A stretch of DNA of 60,000 bases from Liolophura sinensis (taxonomy: Eukaryota > Mollusca > Polyplacophora > Chitonida > Chitonidae), in the NCBI RefSeq assembly GCF_032854445.1, contig NC_088295.1:85916644-85976643 (forward strand), written 5' to 3'. A model generated the notes under the pieces. It saw nothing but the letters and a program-made list of their open reading frames with translations. It was not told the origin of the DNA and searched no databases. Numbering within the stretch: the first letter of the stretch is position 1; every line of letters begins with the position of its first letter. This document shows positions 13,001 through 25,000 of the stretch, piece by piece. The position numbers and the translations under genes are program-made.

Positions 13001-16000
13001 AAGCTGACAGCTGGAAGCCTATTGTTCCACTTTGAAGTATTAACATTTTTCTTTTGAAAAAGTACTTTTTCTCGTTTCTGTAGAAAGCTGAAAATCGCAG
13101 CCGGGTGAAATTTGGCAGCAAAATTCTTGCTGATACTATCTTGATGGTTTGGAGGTTTGTTCTTCCATGTCAGTTAATTTGTCGGCCACACTGGATTTTG
13201 AGCAAAAACTTTAAACAATGGATGGATCTTCCTGAAATTTGATAAGCATGTAGAACAACAGCTGAAGTCTGCTAAAAACTTTAAATTCTCCCCACTGGTT
13301 GAGTACATGATGGTGTAGAATGTTGGGAATTTTGACATGTACTCCTGTGTATTTCGGGATGGCACTTTTTTTTGTCTACATATGTAACATTTTCAGATAT
13401 AACGAAAAACCTACTTTTAGGAGTTTTTATGTCATATGGTTTAAAAAAATTTACTAGCTAGAAATCTGTATAATAGCCAAAAACCATATAATACCTCCAA
13501 GGTATGCACTTTCCATGCTGTCTGAACATACCATCTTCCAAAACTGTAACGCATTGGGTACATGGTGGTGACACAAGCTGTTTGGATGAACGTTCAACTG
13601 TGACATGTCATCATTGGCACGAGTGAGCTTCTGACATTCTGACTTTCTCATCGTTTAACTTGGCCGAAAATGACAGCTTATCAGTCAATCAACTAACGGC
13701 GAATTAAAGCAGATTTATCATATGATGCTTAAGACTCATAGTTATACGTGGGTTCAATAATAATGGTGAAGTCACCCATAAACACTGCAAATGATGTAAC
13801 TGTCCAGAATTTCCCAAAACAGAATCTGTAGCTCCAATACTTATCCAAGTAAATACAAGTACTTACTTCCGATACAGTGCTCTTCATCCTCCCCAGATCG
13901 ACAGTCAGGATAGCCATCACAGACTGAGCGAGTGTGTAGGCATTTGCCATCGTTACAGGTGAAGTCCTGAAGCCCACACCTATGACTGGGTGCTGTAGGT
14001 ATCCTAGTGGTAGTGGCTACAAGCATATTTTCAGGTGAGCAGACATCAGACCCCCAAGCACTGCATCAATTTGTAATAATCATTTCATTGTTGTTTAACG
14101 CCATACCAAAAAAATGTTCACTTAAATTTATAATTGGTTCCAAGACTACAAAAGAGCTTGTCCTTAAGAGACACATGAATGCCAAACTTTAGCTCAATAC
14201 ATAAAGTACTGAAACATTTCATACCTTAACATGGATTCTAATACACAAAAAAAACCCCCAAAAACAAGGCATTCACAGGAAACAGCTAGCTCGCCTGATT
14301 GAGCAGTTTGTACAGCTGCATAATGCTGCATACGTTGAAATACTGTCCTCTAAATGAAGTAAAAAATGTTTATTGTACGCATAAAGATTACAGAAGCCTC
14401 TTGCACGACGTGATTGTAGCCTAAGTTGACGGTAATTACCACTGCAACATACATTTTCAACATGTCGCCATGGTAGTTACAATGAACTTAGCCTGCTTTG
14501 TGCAAGTGACCCATGAGCAGTGACTTTGTATGTTACAGAGTAGTAAATCCATGTGGTCGCAGTCATCATTGTGGGCAATAAACTGCCTTTGACAATCTGT
14601 GTTCAATGGGCAGCAATTGCAACCCTATGAATAGCTCAGCAAATGTTGAGCTACGCTAGTAAAAAACTTCCTTGTGGGGAGTTTGAGCACCAACTTTTCG
14701 CTAACAAATCGCTACCCACGACTGACTATCTGTTTAATATGGGTGGCCAATGCAATCTGATGATTGGCTGAGCAAATACTCAGCTGACAACAGTGACTGC
14801 CTATGTGGATGGTTTAAACATTCTGTTGCAGTCTCGGTCGGAACATGCATGGGCTAGTGTCAAATGTTCCTGGTACTAATATAGATGTGGAAAGCTTTCT
14901 ACAGATAATTTATATACCAAAAATGAAGTCCCAAAATTAGGTACACTTTGACACTCAATCAATCTGATGAAGAAACTATAGAAACAATAAGCTTCCGGTG
15001 ATAGGTGTTTGCATAAGAAACTGTAGCCCTACATGAAAGGCTTGTAGAAAACAGGAGAACAAAGTGAATCCACAAAAGAGAAAAATGATGTGAGCAAAAT
15101 GAGACTGGTTTTCAATACCCTTCTGTGCATAAAAATTGTAGAATTACATGAATATTTTCCTCATTACAAGATATAGGTAAATTTGGCAAAGTCAATCAAT
15201 CTAGAATAAAGTTTTCACAGAGAACCTGTGGTGAAAAGAAACTGTAGCCCTGAAGAAAACAAAGTGAAGATCTTATAACTGGTAAATTTTTACACTGAAA
15301 GTGTATCAATCAAAATGACTAAAAAAACATTCACAAAGCCAATAAACTAAAACTAATAATAAAAAATTCAACTTTCCATCAGTAGACCCTTTGTAGACCT
15401 ACATACCATCCATGATCCCTTTCTATCACTGTATGTTGGAGTTCAAGAAAAAAAGCTTATAAAACAGTGTCCATCAAAGGGAGCTAAAAAAAAGCTTCAC
15501 CTTCAACCCATATATGAGCCAAATATGCAGGCACTAAGAAAAAGCTTAACTTTCCATCTGGGTATGTACATTTAAACACCATACCTTTGATTAGGGAGCT
15601 CAAACAAAAAGCTTCACCTTCAACCCATAAATGAGAGCCAAATATACAGGTACTAAAAAAAAGCTTAACTTCCCATCTGGGTATGCACATTTAAACAGCA
15701 TACCTTTCATTAGAGAACTCAAACAAAAAGCTTCACCTTCAACCCATATATGAGAGCTAAATATGCAGGCACTAAGAAAAAAGCTTAACTTTCCATCTGG
15801 GTATGTACATTTAAACAGCATACCTTTCATTAGGGAGCTCAAACAAAAAGCTTCACCTTCATCCCATATATGAGAGCCAAATATGCAGGCACTAAAAAAA
15901 GCTTAACTTTCCATCTGGGTATGTACATTTAAACAGCATACCTTTCATTAGGGAGCTCAAACAAAAAGCTTACCCTTCAACCCATATATGAGAGCCAAAT

Positions 16001-19000
16001 ATACAGGCACTAAGAAAAAAGCTTAACTTTCCATCTGGGTATGTTCATTTAAACACCATATCTTTCATTAGGGAGCTCAAACAAAAAGCTTAACCTTCAA
16101 CCCATATATGAGAGGTAAATATGCAGGCACTAAAAAAAAAGCTTAACTTTCCATCTGGGTATGTACATTTAAACACCATACCTTTCATTAGGGAGCTCTA
16201 ACAAAAAGCTTAAAATTCAACCCATATATGAGAGCCAAATATACAGGACTAAAAAAAAGCTTAACTTTCCATCTGGGTATGTACATTTAAACACCATACC
16301 TTTGATTAGAGAGCTCAAACAAAAAGCAACCTTCAACCCATATATGAGAGCCAAATATACAGGTACTAAAAAAAAGCTTAACTTCCCATCTGGGTATGCA
16401 CATTTAAACAGCATACCTTTCATTAGAGAACTCAAACAAAAAGCTTCACCTTCAACCCATATATGAGAGCTAAATATGCAGGCACTAAGAAAAAAGCTTA
16501 ACTTTCCATCTGGGTATGTACATTTAAAACAGCATACCTTTCATTAGGGAGCTCAAACAAAAAGCTTCACCTTCATCCCATATATGAGAGCCAAATATGC
16601 AGGCACTAAAAAAAGCTTAACTTTCCATCTGGGTATGTACATTTAAACAGCATACCTTTCATTAGGGAGCTCAAACAAAAAGCTTACCCTTCAACCCATA
16701 TATGAGAGCCAAATATACAGGCACTAAGAAAAAAGCTTAACTTTCCATCTGGGTATGTTCATTTAAACACCATATCTTTCATTAGGGAGCTCAAACAAAA
16801 AGCTTAACCTTCAACCCATATATGAGAGGTAAATATGCAGGCACTAAAAAAAAAGCTTAACTTTCCATCTGGGTATGTACATTTAAACACCATACCTTTC
16901 ATTAGGGAGCTCTAACAAAAAGCTTAAAATTCAACCCATATATGAGAGCCAAATATACAGGACTAAAAAAAAGCTTAACTTTCCATCTGGGTATGTACAT
17001 TTAAACACCATACCTTTGATTAGAGAGCTCAAACAAAAAGCAACCTTCAATCCATGTATGAGAGCCCATTATACATGAGCTTCAACACCAACACCGCCAT
17101 TTTTTCCCCCCGCCATTTTTTCCCCCTCTCACAATACCTCTCCTTGCTTCGTACAGACGAGCTACAAACAGGGCTCGCATTCACAACCAAAAAATATTAC
17201 ATCTGACACAACAACTTATACATGCATATACTACACTAAAATAACGAGTTCAACACACAACTGTGTTCATGACAACAGTTTCTGATATCCGATAAGGTTT
17301 TGAACTATACTTTAGGATTAGAGTTGAAATCTTCAGGCTTCACATGTACTACACCTAACATATATCCTAAACAAAAGTCTAAATTTGATTTTAAATCATG
17401 GAAATGACTAAACAAAACATTACAGCAAATCCTACAGATGTTAAACAATAAAGATGTTACCATTTCTGGGACAGCCCACTTCGTCGGAGAAGTCTCCACA
17501 GTCATTTACACCATCACAATGCACAGACCACCACAAACAATGACCATTTTCACACTGGAAGTGCCAGCTGGGACAGGTACGTGGTCCAGACGGGGTAGTG
17601 AAAGAGGTCACTGGACGAGGATATGTTGTTGCTATGGAAAGATGACAACATATGACTCATAACATTTTATACAACATTTTCAAGGTTATACTGGAGGTCA
17701 AAGCAAAGCCATTTCAATGTTAATGGAACTCAATATTTCTCGTTCTCAAAATATTCAACTAATGCAGCACTCCATCAACAATAGTAATAATAAAGGCATA
17801 ATTCATTGTGAATTGACTGTGAATATGGTCAGTGCAAACAGAGGCATTTTTTTTTTCTTTCAAACTGGAAAACATTGCATCCATTCAAGCTTTACTTATC
17901 CTAGGTAGACATGTATACACATGCCTCAAAGAAATTTTACATTTTTTCACTAACAACCTGAACCATTCTGTCAAAGCGTAATCTGTGGAAGTCAATTAAT
18001 GAGGCTATACCAGAGATGTGGGGCAATCCAGCTGAATTTTTGCCATTTTTTGGAATAGCTTTACATAATTACCTTTTACAAAATATCAGCTTTGTCTGTG
18101 CATGTGTTACCTAAAAGTTCTTAAAAATTAATCCTAAAAAAAATGATTACTGCTGACCACTATCAATAGTACCGGTTCATAAGCAAGTCTGACAATTATT
18201 GAAATGTAACAATCTGAACTATTGTTGGTACTTCTTTGTGTTTCACGTAAGTTTTGGTATGTAAAAGTGCACTTTCAAAAGCATATAAAAGCCTTAAAAT
18301 ACTTTTGATACCAACACTTCAGTTTTTCTGATGAGAAATTAATAATCAAACAGGCTTTAAAAAACACTTTCATGTGACTCTATATTTAAAGGGGAACGAA
18401 TCATTCAGAACCCAAAAAAATGCAGGCTCTACTTTTTTGGTGAGAACAGTCATTAAAATTACTCCTGATAGCTGACTGGCAGTCCGAATTCCACAGATAC
18501 TGAAAAATTTACAATACATTTCGAAAAAAGTGAAAGACAAGGGTTTTAGAATGTTTCTCCTCCGCTGTCCATCTTTGTCGGCTGTTCCTTTCATACAATA
18601 ATCTATTTACCTGTAAATTCCAATCTGTGATAATAAATGTGGTAACAAGAGGTTTGTCTATTTATAACCTAAGCTAGCCAATAAGAAATTATCCTGTCTA
18701 AGTGGTTGTGTTGTTTTTATTGATAAAGGTCTAGGAATATGACATTTTTGAATTACATATATGAACAATGGCTAGATTATGAAGTCAGACTGTTATGGTC
18801 CCATTGGTGGAACTGGATTCTAACTAGTCATGTGTATAGACTAACATGATGTGTCAAAACATGAGGATACTGAAAGGTAACAGTAGGTTTTGTGCATGAC
18901 TCTCAGTCATAACGCACACAACAAAACAGTGCCTTGGTGCCGACAGTCAGGGAACCATTAATTCAACTTAAACAAAAGTGTGCATTTTTATAATCACACG

Positions 19001-22000
19001 CTGGCCTCGATGAACATAGTTTACTCAGAGATGAGTATACATATGGCCACCAAATTGGACTGTCATGAGTGTAGTTCAGGCCAATGACCCAAATGAAGGG
19101 TGCTGAGAATACCATTCACACAGTACAACTCTTCCCTCAAATTACAAGGCACATGCCAAGTCCAAATACTTATGGCCACCAAATTGGACTTTCATGAGTG
19201 TATTTCAGGCCAATGGCCCAAATGAAGGATGCTGAGAATACCATTCACACAGTACAACTCTTCCATCAAATTACAAGGCAAATGCCAAGTAAAAATACAC
19301 ATGGCCACCAAACTGGACTTTAATGAGTGTAGTTCAGGCCAATGACCCAAATGAGGATGCTGAGAAAACCATTCATACCGTACAACTCTTCCATCAAATT
19401 ACAAGGCAAATGCCAAGTAAAAATACACATGGCCACCAAACTGGACTTTAATGAGTGTATTTCAGGCCAATGACCTACATGAGGATGCTGAGAATACCAT
19501 TCATACAGTACAACTCTTCCCCCAAATTACAAGGCACATGCCAAGTAAAAATACACATGGCCACCAAACTAGACTTTAATGAGTGTAGTTCATGCCAATG
19601 ACCCAAATGAAGGGTGCTGAGAATACCATTCATACCGTACAACTCTTCCCTCAAATTACAAGGCAAATGCCAAGTAAAAATACACATGGCCACCAAACTG
19701 GACTTTAATGAGTGTAGTTCAGGCCAATGACCTACATGAGGATGCTGAGAATACCATTCATACCGTACAACTCTTCCCCCAAATTTCAAGGCAAATGCCA
19801 AGTACTTATAGCCACCAAATTGGACTGTCATGAGTGTATTTCAGGCCAATGACCCAAATGAAGGGTGCTGAGAATACCATTCACACAGTACAACTCTTCC
19901 CCCAAATTTCAAGGCAAATGCCAAGTCCAAATACTTATGGCCACCAAATTGGACTGTCATGAGTGTATTTCAGGCCAATGACCCAAATGAAGGGTGCTGA
20001 GAATACCATTCACACAGTACAACTCTTCCCCCAAATTTCAAGGCAAATGCCAAGTCCAAATACTTATGGCCACCAAATTGGACTGTCATGAGTGTATTTC
20101 AGGCCAATGACCCAAATGAAGGGTGCTGAGAATACCATTCATACAGTACAACTCTTCCATCAAATTACAAGGCACATGCCAAGTAAAAATACTTATGGCC
20201 ACCAAATTGGACTGTCATGAGTGTATTTCAGGCCAATGACCCAAATGAAGGGTGCTGAGAATACCATTCACACAGTACAACTCTTCCCCCAAATTTCAAG
20301 GCAAATGCCAAGTCCATATACTTATGGCCACCAAATTGAACTGTCATGAGTGTATTTCATGCCAATGACCCAAATGAAGGGTGCTGAGAATATCATTCAC
20401 ACAGTACAACTCTTCCCTCAAATTTCAAGGCAAATGCCAAGTAAAAATACACATGGCCACCAAACTAGACTTTAATGAGTGTAGTTCATGCCAATGACCC
20501 AAATGAAGGGTGCTGAGAATACCATTCACACAGTACAACTCTTCCATCAAATTACAAGGCAAATGCCAAGTCCAAATACTTATGGCCACCAAATTGGACT
20601 GTCATGAGTGTATTTCAGGCCAATGACCCAAATGAAGGGTGCTGAGAATACCATTCACACAGTACAACTCTTCCACCAAATTTCAAGGCAAATGCCAAGT
20701 CCATTTACTTATGGCCACCAAATTGGACTTTCATGAGTGTAGTTCATGTCAATGACCCAAATGAAGGGTGCTGAGAATACCATTCATACAGTAAAACTCT
20801 TCCATCAAATTACAAGGCAAATGCCAAGTCCAAATACTTATGGCCACCAAATTGGACTGTCATGAGTGTATTTCAGGCCAATGACCCAAATGAAGGGTGC
20901 TGAGAATACCATTCACACAGTACAACTCTTCCATCAAATTACAAGGCAAATGCCAAGTAAAAATACACATGGCCACCAAACTGGACTTTCATGGGTGTAG
21001 TTCATGCCAATGACCCAAATGAAGGGTGCTGAGAATACCATTCACACATTACAACTCTTCCATCAAATTACAAGGCAAATGCCAAGTAAAAATACACATG
21101 GGCACCAAATTGGACTTTAATGAGTGTAGTTCATGCCAATGACCCAAATGAAGGGTGCTGAGAATACCATTCATACAGTACAACTCTTCCATCAAATTAC
21201 AAGGCAAATGCCAAGTCTCAATAAGAAATGAAGTCAGGATTAGCACAGAAAAACTGTAAGGTATTAAGAGTAAAACATCCATTCATTTTTGTTTTAATAG
21301 TTTGTCAATGTCCTGAAGAAACAAAAGTAAATGTACGTAACCTTTTGTCCCATACGATGGATTACACTGGTAACTTTTGGCGTGAAAGTACAACGGCTTA
21401 CGATCACTGAAAGACACGTCAGATTGTTCTCACAAAATTTTTAAAAACCAAAGCCTGAAAATATGTCACTCAAAAAATGGTAATACTTGTGAAAGGTGGA
21501 ATGCACAAAATTAAATTTGGCTGGCAAATATGGATTTTTTGCCAAAAATCTCCAGTATAGCCTCTTGAGTCATTTATAAAAGAAGAATTGAAGTAGTACT
21601 TCTGCAACTGTCTGGTTCATCACTGTTGTCCCCGCAGTCATCGTGACCATCGCAGAAGAAACTTGTCATGACACACTTGCTATTGTTGCAGGCAAACTGG
21701 CTGGGGTTACAGGTATGGCTGTGGCAGTTCTGCTCGTCTGTGCCATTGGGGCAGTCAATACCCCCATCGCAGATCCAAGCCGGCGAGATACACGTACTCT
21801 CACTACCGTCACACTGAACCTGCTCAGGACTGCAAGTTTCTGAAACCAGTAACAGAACATCAGTCAACATCTGATACACTTATTAATGTGTTAAAATATG
21901 TATAACCAAATTTTGTTAACATTTTCTAAAAAGTCCAAAAAACAAAACAAAACAAAGTTGCATTGCAAAAACATTTCCAAATCACACTGCAAAGTGGTCT

Positions 22001-25000
22001 AAATATTACATGTATCAAGCCTGAGAAGCTGCTCAAGGGTTCGAAAAGAAAAACAAAAAAAAAAAAAACAGAACATTCAGGTACATGTAAGTGTAATTTT
22101 TAAAGGCTTTACTTCAGGTTGATAAAGACCAACCAAGGGCCAATTTCATAAAGCCATTTTAGATTTCAGTCAAAATTAGAAATATGATTTCAGCATATTT
22201 TTGGGGTCTTATAATTTAAAATTTTGGCCATCTCACAAATGTGAAAAAACTTTAACTTCAGTACCAAAAACTAAACAGTAAGTTTTAAATTTTGACTTGA
22301 GTGAGGAATAGCTTAATGGATAGAGCCCTGGAGACTGACTTGCTAGAGTACAGTTCTCCTCATCTGAGCCATCATGACAGTCATTGTCCAGGTCACATTT
22401 CCAGTGCATGGGGATACAGCGGCCATTGCTACAGGAGAACTGCTGATCATCACACTTTCGATAGTCTGAAACAAACAGATACAAACAGTTACATGTACCA
22501 TTGCTTCCTTCATCTCTTAGAATCTAGGGTTTAAAATGTTAAGAAGGTCGTAACCAAATTGAAAATATTCAATAAAGTCCAATTTACAAAAAACATAAAA
22601 CCAAGTTATTTTGGCTTTTGTTTTAATAGAAAAAACATTTTGTTCAAATACTTAGTTTTCTTTCAATTCTGAAAGACACACGCACCCAAAAAATTATTAT
22701 GCCCATTCATAAAATTTCCAACAATGTACTCAGCAGTAGTGGATATGAGAAAATAAAAGATGGTTTACACTTACGACACTTTCTTTCATCCGAGCCATCA
22801 TGGCAGTCATCATCATGATCACACACCCAATTTTTGGATATACAATGTCGGTTGTCACATGTGAACATGTCTGAGCCACAGTCATGGTAACCTAAAAACA
22901 GCACATGAAAATTGCCATAGTAACCTAAAGCAGCACATGAAAACAGTTATGGTAACCTAAAACAGCACATGAAAACTTTCAGGGTAACCTAAAACAGCAC
23001 ATGAAAACTCCTAGTGTAACCTAAAACCAGCACATGAAAACTGTCAAGTTAACCTAAAACCAGCACATGAAAACCAGCACATGAAAACTGTCAAGTTAAC
23101 CTAAAACCAGCACATGAAAACTGCCATAGTAACCTAAAAACACACATGAAAACTGACACGATAAACCTAAAACAGCACATGGAAACCGTCATGGTAACCT
23201 AACAACAGCACATGAAAACTGTCAAGATAACCTAAAACACCACATGAAAACTGTTACATTAACCTAAAACCAGCACATGAAAACTGTCATGGTAACCTAA
23301 AACCAGCACATAAAAACTGTCAAGATAACCTCAAACTAGCACATGAAAACTATCATGGTAAACGTAAAACCAGCACATGTCAGGATAACCAAAACAACAC
23401 TTGAAAACTGCCATAGTAGCCTAAAACAGCACATGAAAACTGTCACGAAAAACCTAAAACGGCACATGAAAACTGTCAAGGTAACCTGAAACAGCACATG
23501 AAAACTGTCACGGTAACCTAAAAATAGCACATGAAAACTGTAACAGTACACTAAAAACAACACATGAAAACTGTCATGGTAAACTAAAAACAGCACATGA
23601 AAACTGTCAGGGTAACCCAAAACCAATACATGAAAACTGTCAAGGTAATCCAAAACAGCACATGAAAACTGTCAGGGTAACTAAAAACCAGCACATGAAA
23701 ACTGTCAGGATAACCTAAAAGCAGCACATGAAAACTGCCATAGTAACCTAAAACAGCTCATGAAAACTGCCATAGTAAACTAACACAGCATATGACAACT
23801 GCCAGGGTAACCTAAAACCAGCACACAAAAACTGTCAGGATAACTTAAAACAGCACATGAAACTGCCATAGTAGCCTAAAACAGCACATGAAAACTGTCA
23901 GGGTAACCTAAAAACAGCACATGAAAACCGTCATGTAACCTAAAATAGCACATGAAAACAGTTATGATAACCTAAAAACAACACATGAAAACAGTTGTGG
24001 GAACCAAAAAACAACACATGAAAACAGTTGTGGGAACCCAAAAACAACACATGAAAATAGATGTGGGAACCTAAAAACAACACATGAAAACAGTTGTGGG
24101 AACTAAAAACACTACATGAAACAGTCATGGTAACTGTGCTAGCACTAGACTTTTTTTCCTTTCGCCAATGTGGCCCAACCTGATTAGAATTTTTGTATGC
24201 ATGACTATCACCAGTGCGGTCACGATGAGTTCCTCAAGCTCAGACTAGCTTCCTCTGTGGAGATTTCCTCTACCATAATGCTGGCTGCCATCATATAAAT
24301 GCAATCTTGAGTACAGTGCGAAACACCAGTGAAATAAATAAATAATAGTGAGTGAGTGAGCAAGTGCTTGGGTTTTAACGTGGTACTGAACAATTTTTCA
24401 ATCATATAACCACTGAGTCATATTGCCTCCTTACTGCCAGACAGATTTCCACCGCTCTCTTATCTAGTGCTGCTTCACTAAGACGACTTACCAAAGGCCA
24501 GTAAGCCGTCCTGCCTGAGGCCTTATACTGATATGGGTCAACAAGTTGTTGCCCTATCCCCTTAATGCTGAATGCCAAACGAGAAAGTTACAACTTCCTC
24601 TTTAAAGTCTTAAGTGTGAAACGGCCCAAGCGTCCAAAGTACACACTCCACCAACTGTGCTATCAGGGCCAGTACATAAATAATAAAATGTGAAGTTAAT
24701 ATTTACAGCCTGACCCTCTCCTATCTCCTCAAAAGGAGATGGCAACATAAACTTGTCCCTCTCAAGCTACACATGGTGTCGGAGATGTAAAGGAGAGCAA
24801 CTCAACACACATGCATATACATGTCAACAGACCGGATGCTTTTCCTACGTTATTTCCCTTAAATATGAACCGCATGCTTTAATAAGTACGGACTAAACTT
24901 TCGGTTTCGGTTTGATGGTGGAGTGTGCAGAATTCCCGGTTCCAACACAATATTGAGTACTAGAGCCCAAGGGCTGTGAAATGGGTCTTTTGTTATTCTA

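Noticed and set aside
15484-16435. Overlapping minus-strand frames reading [15 protein letters not shown]
   Set aside because: Products of the ~120-bp array, interrupted unit by unit.
19475-19831. 118-codon minus-strand open frame
   Set aside because: Lies wholly inside the ~128-bp minisatellite and repeats with it; no homologue pattern or splice context.
23336-23653. 105-codon minus-strand frame DSFHVLFL repeats as an independent gene
   Set aside because: It is the translated 33-bp splice-acceptor array; interesting only as possible in-frame extension of the adjacent exon.
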